Assembly: GCF_040436345.1 (NCBI RefSeq)
Contig: NC_133225.1
Span: forward strand, 23,044,040 to 23,108,039
Source of the DNA: Pagrus major
Lineage: Eukaryota; Chordata; Actinopteri; Spariformes; Sparidae
Length of the DNA: 64,000 nucleotides
Direction: 5' to 3'
In this document: positions 47,001-62,000 of the stretch, piece after piece
Numbering within the stretch: the stretch's first letter is position 1
Layout: each line of letters begins with the position of its first letter
Notes under the pieces: model-generated
The model's database searches: none
Told to the model about the DNA's origin: nothing
The model's input: only the letters and a program-made list of their open reading frames with translations
Made by a program: the position numbers and the translations under genes

Positions 47001-50000
47001 GCAATGAAGGTTGATAATAGTAAGATGTAGCTGAACATTGTGAGGATTTGAAGGATTTCCTGTCGGCAGGTTATGCATTTGTGCGTATTACTGTTCCTCT
47101 TTTTCCATATTTATTCAGCATCAGGGTTGGTGCCAGTCACATGTCCTGGAAGATTTCAATTGGCGGGACAAATGGGAGAAATTCCTGTCAAATATTATAA
47201 TAATAAATAATTATATATTATTATTATTATATTATTATAATTATAAGTTTATTGAGCTTCTAATCAATTCACAGTGACCGCTGTCAGCGTACATCACCAG
47301 CCTAAAGTGTTGGTATTTGACGACCTGGGAATGAAACTCAAAAATGTACTTATACCAGAATCATTTTCAAATTATTTTCACCAGACATTGTGACCAGAGA
47401 GATTTAAATATGTTGGACTTAAACAGATTTCCCTGGTTAAACAAAAAACGTAATTAACCACAAAACAAACCCTGGTCACTGTGTGTCTATATATGTCTAT
47501 CTATTGCTTAAGAGTCCCTTATGTAGTGATAAAATGTCTAAATAACTTATTGCACAAGTCAAAAAAAAGGCTTGGCTGTGTAAACATAACCCCAACTACA
47601 ACTGCCAGAAAAAGTAATGTGACCTGGTGCCAACAACACTCAGGTGTGAGTCTTGTGATTACTAGAAGCTGCCGGCTGTCACAATTTGTTGTTACCCCCT
47701 CGCAATTAGACCAGAGGAGCAATCCTTTTATCTTTTTTAAAGTCAGGAGGTATCCCTAAAAGAGAGCGTGTGTCTAATTTTGTTATCAAAGCCTGACAAC
47801 TTTGATAGTCAATCAATTGTTAGACATTTTTGTCGAACTTTAACCAAATATCTTTAAATTTGAGCTGTTTATTGGACGAAGGAAGGCATTTGAGGTCACT
47901 ACCTTGGCAACAGGCATTTTTCACAAATTTCCGACACTTAATGGACTAAACAAAACAACTGATTCGTGGAGAAAATTACCGAGGATTACTCAATAATGAA
48001 ACTTGTTGCAGCTGTATACTAAATGGTAGGAGATTTCTTTGTTGTTGCATTTCCGAGCTGCATCTAAGGAATTTTTGGGACATATTTACATTTCCTTACT
48101 TTTTGCAGATGCTTATAAGTGATGCGCTTCTCAAATATACAGTAGCTAACGAGCCCTGTCCCTCTTCTCTTTCAGTGACCTTGTGTGAATCCACCGACAT
48201 GTCTGAGGCCGTGGTGATGGAGCCTCCCAGAGCAGACGGCTTCCTGGAGTCGTCCTGTGGTGTGGGAGACAGCGCAGCCTCCCTCGATGACTGCATCGCA
48301 GACACAGCAAAGTATGTCCACACAAACGCATCCAAAACACCATGACATCAGTGTCCTGAGACCTTTGGTTCCCACCCTGGGTTTTTTAAGAGCGGTCACA
48401 AGATAACAAGTTACAGAAGAAAAATAAACACATTTTACTGCTATGTGAATTTCTGTTTAGATTTAGAAGACATTTATCTTTGCTATTTACCTGTAAAATT
48501 ATGATTGGTTTTACCTCTTCCGACCCTTAAAATGATTCAAATTATAGCATTTCAAAAAGAAATCACCTGCTCTGACTCCACACAGCTCACAGTGGTCCAA
48601 GGATCACAAGCCATAAAGATTGGGAACGACTGGTCTACACCCCTTTCACACTGGACAAAAAATCCACTAACCTCAATTATCGCCCCTTTTCCATGCTGAA
48701 GTTAAGGACATTGGCGTGTAATTAGTTATTATCCATCTTGGTTCCAGCAGCGTTCAAACATTGTTCAGTTGGCGCTGAATTTGAAAGACTGAAGTAAAAG
48801 CAATAAAAAGTAACCTCTGTAATGCTGTCACTGGTCCCCAGGCTGCTTTCTACGGTTCTGTTTGTCGCTGCATTTGTGACGTCAAATGTGACACATCAGA
48901 AAAACAACTGAAAGGCAAGCTTGTCTGCTGGCAGTGGAAAAGGCGTCAATCGCCTATTTTAAGCATGTTTACCCAAGTTAAAAAATTATCTGCATTACTG
49001 GTTATTTTTGGTGTAAAAAAGGCATTAGAGTCAGATGTTGTGTAGTGTCACTGTCTTTTACTAAGATTTGAATATGAAAGGGAAATTACAGGATGCAGAT
49101 GGCAGCTCTGGCACTCAATATTAGTAGTTCACATAATGTTAGTAATTGTAAAGTGTCGCTGTGTATAGGATTACATTCCTGACAGTGTAATAATAGTCAT
49201 TTTATCACTTTTGCTCTGTTATTCAAGCTTTAATTTAATTCACTAAAAATATAAACTTTCCTTTGTATCTAATGAGTGTTTACAAGGTCTACAGCTGAGA
49301 TGAAAGCATAATATGTATTTTCAGGTTGATGAGGAGTTTAATGTTGTGTTTGGAGCCACAGTTTCCCCCTGTGACCCATGCAGGGTCCAGTTTCTGCCTC
49401 TGGTTTTCCCCGCGGATGCTACGGTTACTTTGGGAATCCACGTGTTAAGTGACGTGTTTTTTCCTGTCCCTTCCTGCAGCGAGTCTTCAGAGGAAGATTC
49501 CACGGGGGAAAAGGAAGAGGAGATCGGTCCACATAATGAAGTCACCTGCAGCACCAAGACGACGGAGGTCCCTGCTGAACACACCTCAAACACACAAACA
49601 GGTGAGGGCTGGAGAAAAGACACCAGGTTGTGTGTGTTTACTCTTTCGTTGTCCCTCCCTGAATGCTAACATTCGTGAGGGTGGTGTAAATTATGATGAC
49701 TATACACAGACAGAACTGGGCTATATTATGAGTCTGGTCTGGTCAGTGTGTTGGCTGGAGCTGCTGAAGTCGGCATTAGTGAACAAGTTTTTTCTTTTTT
49801 CCTGAGGAAACAGAAGAACCCACATTCTTTGGCAGAACAATTTGACTTTCCTCTTCCTGCCTTCAGTCTCCACTTTGACATTCCTTCCTGTCTGAGTCAC
49901 TGACGGGAAAAATATGTGTACTTTTTAATCCATTATATTTGTTTCTGTGAAGCAAAGTTTAATTTTGATTATAACATCGGGCTGACCTGTTTACTTAAAA

Positions 50001-53000
50001 TCCTTGTGATTCAGAGTTCAATTAAATGAACAGGGACGACATACAAGAACATTTATAATCATCATATAACCAGGGGAGGGGTGAATCTGTTAAATATGTT
50101 ATTATATCAGCTTGGTTTTATAAGATTTTACACTAAAAAAGAATCTTTTCAGCTATTCTTAAAGATTTACCTCCTGAATGAACTATAACTGAACATGTGT
50201 GCTGCTGGTGGAAAAAATCCACCCTCCTGCCCTCTCATTTGCTCTGTGTGCTGATGACCAGCTGTTTGTGTTTGGTCATAAATCCACTATCATTTAGTTC
50301 CTCCGTGTGCAATATAACACGGTTGCATACTGAAAACATCCTGCTGTCTGTTGGGTCAATAACACATTTGTTTGAGATTGTAATAAACACAAAATGGCGC
50401 TCTCTCCTTTTCTAATCAACAAGAACATTTTGTGTTTATTATAACTTGGGTGTTGTTTTTGTAGCTCAGGTCATCGTGTTTACCGCCCCATGATAATTTT
50501 GGAGTTACCAAACTAATTGCGGAGTTCTCTGAACGCAGCAACATCACTAAAAAAAGCAGCAAGATGATAGCCCAACCTTTACCCACTTTATTTAAAAGTT
50601 AAACCACAAATTAGAGCATTAAAAATGTTGCTAATAACCACTCACTGGACAGGAAACTGCATGTGATCACAACTATCACCCGTCTGGCTGTTAAATTTAA
50701 ACCAGGACGTTGTTCTGTAAATTGAAGCGAGTGTTTACAAAAGGCAGTTGGGGCTTTTTTTAATGTTTGCTTACTCTGGCAGACATGGGTGTTCTTTTAA
50801 CAACCTGTATGAGGCTCAATTACTCACAATGCTTTTCTTTAATAACAATTTAAGATCATTTAAGATGTAAAACATGTGTTTTGATAAAACACTAACACAA
50901 AATCTTTAAACACAATATATGTGCAAGGGTAGCACAGGACATGTTGTGTTTTAATACAGTAAAATAGCCTGTAAGGTTGATATAATGGTGAGATAATATT
51001 CACTTTACTTTCACAAAGAAAACTACATCAGGCCAGATGGTGCGACACATCTCCTCTGATACAACAATTAGCAGAAAAAACAAAAGTTTAGTTCTGCATG
51101 TTTCTTGGAACAGAGATCAGTCGTTGATATCTTGTTGCTTGTCTTCTGAACTTCTTTTATCGTGTCTTTTAGTGAAAGCCCAGCGCCCAAGCTCCCTGGC
51201 AGTGCCAGCAGCAGGAGAGCCTGGCATGTGGACGTCACAGGGGGATGCTGAGGTAAAACTGAGGATCGGGGACTCTGGTCTGGCTGCTGAGACCCCTTTG
51301 ACCGTCCACCAGATGTTAACCTCAACTGTGGAGCGATTTGGTGACTACAAAGCTCTGAGCTGGAAAGAGGGTGAGCAGCAGAAGAGCCTGAACTACAGAG
51401 AATACTACCAGACCTGTCGCACCGCTGCCAAGAGCTTCATGAAGGTAGGTTTTTGTTGAGTAATCATAAGTCATCATCCATCAATCAATCATAATTATAA
51501 ACAGCAGTTAAATAAGAAAGGATCAAAACATCTTCTTTACAGTTGAATTATGTTTTTCTTTGTTGTTACTACCATAACAAGACATTGAAATAAGTCACTT
51601 TAATGGACTTTTTTCATAATTGTATAACATTTTGTAAACAAAAATGATGAGATGAATCAATAATGAAAGTGTTTGTTAGTCAGTGGTGGTCAGTGTGTAG
51701 CTTTTCTAATAGATTATCTTATATTTTGCATGGAAATCTAAGTGTCCTATTATAGATCTATGATTAGTTCATTACACTATCAGGTTTACGGGAAACGAAC
51801 CCAGAACATTTGCATGTTCAGTTCTGGAAAATTTTAGGATGTGGCGCAAGTAGAGAATTTCCTCATGGTAGTTTCATATCAAAATGTATAAATTGCACAA
51901 CACCTTAAACATAAAGACAGAAGTCTCTGTAAACTGTGTGTTCTTCACAAGAAAAGCACTTTTGTTTTCATCCACCCACAGCAGAAACTCTCCTTCAGTA
52001 TCAAATATCTAAGATTTCTGTTTTGTTTTAAACAATGGTCTTCTGTTGTCATTGTCAAGTCTTGTGATAATTTCATGCATTTGATTTCATGCCAAGTCAG
52101 TCTAGACAACACACGAAGCAGCGTGAAGGAGTCAGCCTGATATTCAGCCAGGGAGGCAGCTCTGGACAGGCCTCAGCTGTTTATACAGGACAGAGCACGT
52201 TATTGTTTATTGTGAAACCCAACGCAGTTAGTCAGCATGGAGACTCAGCAGGAGTCATGTACACAAACACATAAAGACAAACTCACACGTGTCTCTCCGG
52301 ACTTACACACACAAACTAAGCTGAACTTGAGGTACACGCACATGCTGCATAACAATTAGGTTTTCAACCTCTCAATCGTTAACAAAGCACTTTTATATGA
52401 GCGGAGCGGTCATGTTTCCATCTGCAGGAGGTCAAGCTTCAGATGTCAAGCCTCATATTATATTCCAGCTACTGTTATGAAAGACTTCATGAGTTATTTA
52501 AGAAGCTCATTGCACTGTTGAGCTTGGTATCAGTTTCCATTATGGCAGTCTTGTGTACATTGGCAGTATATCTGCTTCCATGGTAACAGCTGCTGTGGCA
52601 ATGTGCTTTAAGCAACTCTGCAGATCAACAGTTCAAAGCTGTCGTCACAGGTTTCAGGCATAAGGACAAATATGGTTTTAGACTGAGTTTCATAAGGAAA
52701 AATACTTCTTGCACTAAACTAGAGGAGGACAATCTTCATCTTCATCTTAAAACATGAGAATAACCTCATTTAGCGTAACAAAGACTTGACACCTGACAAA
52801 AGCAGTATTTACATTGTTTATTTCTCCAAGCATCATGAATTATAGAGGGGGCATCACAGAGGCTAATAGGATGAGACACATACCACATGAACTGCAAAAT
52901 CATCCAGTTTGAATACTGCAAGGGACCTTTTTTGGGGGGGTGTCCTCCACCTTTCTCTTTCACAACATTGCATGATGTCATAAGGCAAAATTTTGCTGAC

Positions 53001-56000
53001 AGACACCATTCACCCTATATCAAGACACAAGATTTTGAATCTGATATTCTAAATTGAAACAAGTTACATAATGTTGCTTTAAAAAGTATGTGTTGTCTTT
53101 CTACAGCTCGGTTTGCAGCGCTACCACGGCGTCGGCATCCTGGGCTTCAACTCCGCCGAGTGGTTCATCGCTGACATTGGAGCCATTCTGGCAGGGTGAG
53201 TTTCATCTTCATCTCTGAATGTTAGAGCTCATCACTGAGAGTCACATAAACTCAGTGTCACCCCACTCTCAGTTTCATGCAAGCAGTCTGTTTATGTATG
53301 AATGTGCCGTATGCATGTCCTCCATACCTGAGTGACGCAATCCAAGACTTGAAATGCGAGTACACTGGAGCACATCTTCAGTTCAGCACATAGCCTCTTA
53401 AGTTACGACATCTTGATTGATAGATCACCACACTAAACAGCAAGCTAATGAACTACAGCAAGGTACATTTACTCAAGTACTTTGGTACAAAAGTATAATT
53501 TTTATTCATCTCACAACCCCTCAGATTAATCGTGTAATCGTCTGCATTAGCAAGCAAGCTAACATAATAATATCACAGCATATTTCACATGCTTTGCAGT
53601 GATGTTAGCTTTGACTTTGCGTTGGACTCTGTGTTGTGGTGGGTGCTGGTTGTTTGTTGACATTAGCAGACTCCATTTCTCAGCTAATGTTAGCTAGTGT
53701 TTCACACTGTTGCCACTGTAGGGAAGCAGAAGAAAGGCATGGCTCTCAAGAGCGCACAAAAACATCACATCCTTTGAGTCCTTTACGGAAAAAGACGATC
53801 CACAGGCTGTTAGAAGCAACCGAGAAAGGTCTCATTTTTAAGTCACGTTAAGACTCATTCACACATCAGCAATTCAGTGCGATTTAATAATGTAAATTGC
53901 TTCACATTCTTGCATATTACACCTTTACTTTGATTTGTTGTATTTGTACGTTGTTGGACAGTTTTTTTTAAGTAAAGGTTTTGAGTACTTCATCCACCAC
54001 TGACTTGTGTGCAGATCATATAACAGTAATCACAAGCGTCTCTTCTGCTCTCACTGCGTAAATACTCGGCGTGGACAGTCCCTAAAGAAATCAGACCTCG
54101 TGCTTCATGCAGCGAGCTAAATAAACCAAGAAATTGGCTTCATCTGAGAAACCAAAACCCCTTTTTAATTAGGAACCAAACCCATTGATTGGCCATGGCT
54201 ACAATTGGCTCAACTAATCAGCACCATTAAACATGTGCTTTTTGACATTTTGGTTTTTCACGCTGTTAGCACATTTGAGCCGGAGAATATGGTGACGTTT
54301 ATACCCTTCAGTTCTAGGAAGTCTGATAACAAGAGCGCATTGAGGAAAATGAGTTTGGTTATGTAGAAGATCAGTATGTGTCTCTCCTCTTGTGTGCTAA
54401 GACATTAAAAAAAACCTCTCTTGGAGCTGTAACACACATGGTGATACTGTTCATGGATTCCCCAGTTTCCCACGCTTACCCTCACTAAGAATGTATTGAA
54501 GCTTGCGTGAACTCGTCAAGCCGGTCCTGATGAGCCGACCCACACGTTTCGTTAATGAAGTCAGTAGGAGAGTCACGTTTGCTGCAGATCACGTTGTTGG
54601 AAGGCAAAACAAAAAAAGAACTGAAGCATGTCTTGTTGGCTGACCTTCTATGAGTAATGGCTGTCAGGTATTCTCACAATTCTACGAGGTCAGGTGGTTC
54701 CTGCTGTCCTGTCTTCACTAGGAATGGGAGAGTTAAAAAAAAAAGATCAGAACAAAAATAGAGCTTTTTACCTAAAGTCTTCTGCTGATCAAGATTAATG
54801 AAAATGTTGTAAATGACTCCACTAGAGATCTGTCTAAAAATAAACCCTGTACGGATGAATGTAGGTCTGATCAAAGTTGAGAGCACACGCTGGAGGTGGC
54901 TTTGGGAGGTCAGCTCTCACTGTTCTGTGGATTAAATGAAACGTCTTGTACGGCAGGTTTCCAGTACAACCAGTTAGACTCTTTGTATTGTAAGTGTGAA
55001 AGAGAAACTGCAGAGTCTGACTCATCCTCTTGTCTGTTGCAGTGGGTTTGCTGTGGGCATCTACACCACCAACTCTCCTGAGGCGTGCCAGTATGTTGCA
55101 GAGAACTGCAAGGCCAACATCATCGTAGTGGAGAACCACAAACAGCTGCAGAAGATCCTTCAGGTGAGATCAGAACGAGCGATACACTGCATGTTAACAC
55201 TGTTAACACCTAAAGGAGATCTGTGGATAAGACATGCTGTGCCCTAACTCCATACTAAGTCCTTATAGACAAGTCTTGCCACTCGGCAGCCATCTTAGCA
55301 ACAGCTCTGGGGAAGTTATTTCGGTCCAACAAGACCCGGTCCCCATCTAAATGACACTTTCAGTGGTCACCTGGACATAAAAACTGCACATATAGAATCG
55401 CCAGTTAAGCCTGATTAAAAAGTTTGGTGACTAAAATAACTTTTAGAACGCCTTTTCCTACTAATCTTTGAATAACCTCATCTTGCTTGCTAATCCTGTG
55501 CATTAGCGCGATATCCTCTTCTATCCTGCTTATTTATTGGCACCAAATCAGTTGAAACAGTCATAAATCTTAACTGTGCACGATTGGCTTTTGGGGGAAG
55601 AGGTGGGATATGCGTCATACAATCGCCATCTCTGTTTAAAATGCCACAAGTGGTCCGTCTCTTTCTTACAATGTCTCTGGTGTCGGCATCAGCCCGAAAA
55701 AAGGAGTTTCTGTCGGACTCCACAGTATACATGAAGAACTGCACAACATTTATCCAATGTAATGCATCGCAGTATTTATAACTACTGCTTAGAATTAGTA
55801 TGCAGTACGGATTTTGGACACAACTAGAGATTTCTGCCTCCCTAATCTTTCAATGTTTAGACTGATTTTGTAGCAAGCCCTTGATCAATAGAGTATTTGT
55901 CTTTTCTGACCTAAAATGATTTGAAATATATATGGCCAGTAGTCTAGAAATGACACAAGTCTCCTTGTTGACTTTGCCTGCAGCTATTTACTGACTGGAT

Positions 56001-59000
56001 TCTTTCTGAATGTATTTGTTCTCAGGTCGAAGACAAGCTGCCGCACTTGAAAGCCATTATCCAATACAAAGACGCACTGAAAGAGAAGAGACCAAATCTG
56101 TACACAGTAAGCAAACAAGCTGTACAAACATGAAAATATTTATTCAGTTCAATAAGCATCATCTCAGTGATTTTGTTCGTGTGCTGCAGTGGGCCGAGTT
56201 CATGGAGCTCGGACGTGACGAGCCCGAAGAACCCCTCGACGCGATCATCTCCAGCCAGAAGCCCAACCAATGCTGCACCCTCATCTACACCTCAGGAACC
56301 ACAGGCCAGCCCAAAGGAGTCATGCTCAGCCATGATAATGTAAGTCAACATGAGCATAGTGAGCAAGAAGAGTGAAGTGTCACATGTTTGGCTCCTGAGA
56401 CTGACAGCAGACACACAATCCTGTTGTGTAAAGAGAGAACAGTGCAGATGCAACTGACAAGTCCTTTTAGCACCATGTGTTGAAAACATTCCTCGGTGAC
56501 AGATGATGTTCTGTCGACCCTGTAAAACCATGGACTCATTAACTTGCCACGCGACTGTCTGAAACAACTAAAACTTGTTTTCAAACACAGATTTTATTCT
56601 TCTCAAAGTCTAATTGTAAAGGTATAAAACACTGTGGCCTTGAAAACAAAATTAACACCATGACAGGCATAGACAATTTATGTAAATTGAGATGGAGAAT
56701 GAAGCAGACTTGATAATAATTGTAAAAAATAAGATAAAAAACAGGGATAAAATGCCTTAATCAGGAAAAATGTGAAATGATAATCAATCAGTCTTTTCAA
56801 CAAGTCATCTCATGACACTCTCCAAAGTGAGACAGAGTACCGTGAGTATAACATACTGTGTTCCTCTCTCTCTCCCTCCCTCAGATTACATGGACCGCTC
56901 TCTCCACCAGCCGTCACGTGCGTCTTACAGACGCTACTCTGGCACAGGAGGTGGTGGTCAGCTACCTGCCACTCAGCCACATCGCCGCCCAGATGGTCGA
57001 CATGTGGATCACCATGAAGGTCGGAGGGGTGACATACTTCGCTCAGCCGGATGCACTGAAGGTGAGATAAGTCAGTGGTGTTAATATGTGGTGAAAAGTA
57101 CAAGATCAACGCTGATCTCGCACTTATTTTTACGATTAATCATTTAGTCACTCATTATAATTTCCCAGAGCCCAAAGTCACATCTTGAAATTGTTTCTTT
57201 GTCCAAATAACAGACCAAAACTCTGAACTCTTCATTTACTCTCATAAATGACAAAGAAAAGCAGCAAATCCTCACATTTAAGAAGCTGGAACCAGCAAAT
57301 GTTTGATATTTTTGCTATAAAAAATGAAAATGTTTGTAACAATAACATTCATTAATGCAGTAAATCTTTGATATATTTATAAATAATCGTACTACTGATC
57401 ATAAATTTGAATTGCACCTTTCATGCAGAGACAAAGCCCAAGTTGTGTCACAAAAACAGGATTTAAACAATGCTTTGCAAAAACAAACAGTAAAGATAAA
57501 ATAAATAAAAATCTAATGTTTACAATAACTATTAAAAACATTAAGAACAATAAAGTTTACAGGAATAAATAAATAAACAAACAAGTGAAAATAAAAAAGG
57601 CAGATTAAAAGGTGGATCATTCATTTCTGTTAAAAATAAGCAGCCAGTTTGCCAGTCGAGGATCAAGAGGGAGAATATTTCGTGAACAGAAAGGATAAAT
57701 TCAGTAGATAGTCATGAGTCAGCAGTCATCAAAAACCATATCTCTGACCCTTAACCCTCCACCAATTGTGACTATCTCTCTTAACCTGCCCTTTCATGGG
57801 AATTGCAAGATTTCATCTGCGGTGTGAAAACACTTCTGTGATGCTGAGCTTCTGCCTCTCAGGGCTTTTTATTTCTTAGGCCACATTAAGTGTGTAATGT
57901 AGTTAGTAAAGGCAGATCACTAAGAGTTCCAGTGAAATATAAAGGAATATCCTGAAGGCGGACTTATGAAAAAGCTTCTTTTTAATTCAGAGGTTTTTCA
58001 AGATCTCGGCCTCACGTTTGTAGCAGCAGATTCAATTTTCCGCTTGATTTCTCTCCATGTGAGCTGTAAACTACATTCGATGTGTGTGTTCTTTTTTATC
58101 AGGGCTCTCTGGTGAACACACTGAAGGAGGTTCGTCCCACAGCCTTCATGGGTGTCCCACGAGTGTGGGAGAAGATGCAGGAGAAGATGAAGTCTGTGGG
58201 AGCCAAGTCTTCGACTGTGCGCAGGAAGGTGGCTGCCTGGGCCAAAGATGTTGGTCTGCAGACTAATCTGACCAAGATGAATCAGTGCGTAAACATTATT
58301 AAATTACTGTTTTATTTAGACATGGTGAAATCATTCCTGGGACCTCATTACAGAAAAATGTCCTGACTGCTTTTCCTATCATCACTGAGGTTCCAAGTAG
58401 CAAGAATGTGACCGTTTTGTAACAGCTAAAGTCGAATCCTAAGATTATACTAAATACTTAAAATCCTGAATGTCATCCTTAACTGAGATATGATAGGTTA
58501 TGATTATGATACGATGATTTCAGTCTTAATTTTCTGTAATGAGGCTCCTGTTTCCATGTTTTGGTTAATGAAATGTTAATCCCCAATACATGAGACTGGA
58601 TTATAGGAATATTGTCAATGCATGTGTGTCATTTTTGGGTATCTAGTCATCCAGAGAGACTTAGATTTAACGTGATTGACATTGTGTGACTCATTATGTG
58701 TCAGTTACTGGATTTATGTGAGCCCATTACACAACAAGGTTAAGAGCCTGCAGCCGAGCTGGTGGCTCTTTTAGGCTTTGAGCTAAATGCTAATGTCAGC
58801 ATGTCAACAGATGTCATTTCTAGCGTTTAACATGCTAAAAGTAGCTAATTAGCAGTAAACACGAAGTACAGCTGCGGCTGATGTGAATGGCTTTAGTGTT
58901 TGCAGGAATTTGGTCATAAACTAAACGTGTATTTTTTTAAATTTTGTGCTATTGATGACGACAGGGAAAGTGAAGGGATCATCAAAATTGTTAATGAAAA

Positions 59001-62000
59001 GATAGGGCAGTTCATCTAATAGTTGTTGAAATATTTCACTTAAATGGTGGCACTACAGAAAAATTCAGAGGATCACCAAATTCAGCAGGTTTTGTAAAAT
59101 ATGTGCTGCTGGCATGACTCTGAAAACTCAGACTTGCTGTGTTTTGTCTCTTCTCAGAAGCGCAGCAGCTGGCCGCACACCCTTCAGCTATCAAATAGCC
59201 AAAAAGCTTGTGTTCAAGAAGGTGCGTAAGGCCCTGGGCCTGGACCGCTGCAGCAAGTGCTACACAGGTGCCGCTCCCATCACCAAAGACACCCTGGAGT
59301 TCTTCCTCAGCCTGGATATTCCTCTGTACGAGCTGTACGGCATGAGTGAGAGCACCGGACCTCACACCATCTCCAGCCCTGAAGCCTTCAAGCTCACCAG
59401 GTACATTTCTCTTTTTACCTCGAAGAGATTTGACAGGAAGCAATTTCCTTGCATTGACAATCTGAGCTCATTAAAAACACATGCTTGGTGTCGAATTAAA
59501 AAGATGTTGTTTTGTCCTTTCAGTTGTGGTAAAGAGATCCCAGGGTGCAAGACGAAGCTGCACAACCCGGACGAGGAGGGAAACGGCGAGATCTGCTTCT
59601 GGGGCCGTCACGTCTTCATGGGTTACCTCAACATGCCCGACAAGACGGAGGAGGCTCTCGATGCAGAGGGCTGGCTGCACTCAGGTGACCTGGGCAAACA
59701 TGACCAGAAAGGATTCCTCTTCATCACTGGAAGAATTAAAGGTACTTCTATATTCCTTGTAGAGCTTAAAAACTGGATCTAAGAGAGAGACTTAGATTCT
59801 CCTTTACAAAAAATATTGATTCAGTGTCCTCTTGACTCTTTGTAAGCCTAAGAACATTTTTCTTTATCTGTTATCAATTGAACGTGTCTGTTTGTTAACC
59901 GGTGTGTGTCCTTGTAATTGATTTCAGAGCTGATTATCACAGCAGGAGGAGAAAACATCCCTCCCGTTCCGATCGAGGATGCAGTGAAGGAGGCCGTGCC
60001 TCTGATTAACAACGCCATGCTGATCGGAGACAAGAGGAAGTTTCTGTCTATGCTGCTCACCATTAAGGTAAGAGAGAGTAAGACCTGGACCTGGTGCCAG
60101 AGACAGAAATATGAATATGTCAGATTTATAAAGCTGCACATACACCTGGTTCTGGCTCACTTAATCACCCAATTACATACATAACAGCAATTTACCAACT
60201 GTGTCTCATCAGCGAGGTTCTCCAACAGCATGACAGCTGTCATTACTGCCAACTGTGGCTATTTACAGCGCTCATACCACTGATTCATCACATGTACCTG
60301 TAAACCATCATCACTGATGTCTCAATCATCATTATTAAGTGTCAGACGGATGATCAGTGCACAGTCTATCAAGACAGCTCTTCATTTTAGAATATTTGAA
60401 TTATAAATTTCTGTTTTCATATCTGACAGTACTTGTTTTCTTCCCTCTTACTTTGTTTATTTTGAACGTTATGCACCACGAAACCAAGGCAAAATACTTG
60501 CTTGTGAAAACCTGTTTCTGAAAGACTTTAAAAAGCTTTTCACAGTTGAGGATAAAACTAAAAGATCAATAATACCAGAAATAAAGACTCAAATGTAAAC
60601 AAGTGACCAATTTTTAGTCTATAAATGCCCTTTTGACATCTCACAGAACGCCGTGTAGACTGAAAAATAACAGTGAAACTGTCAAACAAGCAAAACATAC
60701 AATGTTTTACTACAAAGTTACATCTCATCTTATGTTTCACATCTCGGCTATCTCTAGAAAACATTGTGTACGCCTGGACTGATGTGTGTGAGGTGTTATG
60801 TGTGGGGAAATGTATGATACACAAGCATGGTTCAGTTTAATGACGAGCAGAGGGAGGACTGTAGATAACACAGGATGTAAGGCTGTTGAACACAGTGAAG
60901 GATATCAGATGGCAGCTGAAGATGCCACTTAGCAGCAGCACAGTATCTCTGAGCCTTGTAAACATCCTATCTTTATACTGTTTATCTAATCCCAGAAGGA
61001 GTCATTGTATCTGTCTTAACTGATAGCAACAGCAGCAGCAATAAGAAGAGGTTTCTTCTCAGATGCTGCCATCTAGTGGTGAAACTGCAACATGATAAAG
61101 ACAATAAGACCAATAAAATGAAATGTGTTCTCTCCAGTGTCAGGTAAACGCAGAGTCAGGGGAACCCGAGGATGAGCTGACAGCAGAAGCTGTCGAGATC
61201 TGCCGGAAGCTGGGCAGCACCGCCACAAAAGTCTCTGAGGTCGCAAGCGGACGAGACCGGGCAGTCCACGCCGCCATCCAGGAAGGAATCAACCGAGTCA
61301 ACGAGAATGCAACCTCCAACGCTCAGCGTATTCAGAAGTGGATCATTCTGGATCAGGACTTCTCCGTCACAGGAGGAGAGCTGGGTGAGTGGGACCGGAA
61401 TCCATTGTTTGCCGATTAGAGGATCAATAAAGACCTCAGTAATTTCATATATATTAAGCCTATATATAAACATCATCTAATTCAGTGGTTCCCAACTATT
61501 TTTTTTTAGCTTAAAACAAAGTGTCACATGCTGCATTTCTGTGTAAGGTTTTTCTTTCTCAACTGTTTCAGTTGAATCATTTAGATACCTGGAGTGATAA
61601 ATAGATTAGTTGATTGACAGAAAATTAATTCTCTACTTTCTGATACCTGACTAAGTGAATGATCTGTATACTGAAAAGCAAATGTCAATGTCAGTAACAT
61701 AACTAAAAGCATGCAAAAAGCTGTTTTCCCCTCTTTAACAGCAAAATGACAGCCTGCATTAGAATTTGTTAACCCATCAATCAAAATAAGATAATAAAAA
61801 TATTAAGAAGAAGATTTGTTGTGACTGGTAGTTGTAGTTGTAGATGGCAGGGTAGCTTTTGAGTTGTCGGTACCATAACATCTCACACTCCAAACACACT
61901 GAGGCAGAGTCTAATACTTAATTGTGTGACATCACCCACGTCCAGCATGTTACTGCCCCCTTGTGGCGTGGTTTACTAATAACCACAACATAAATTACTC

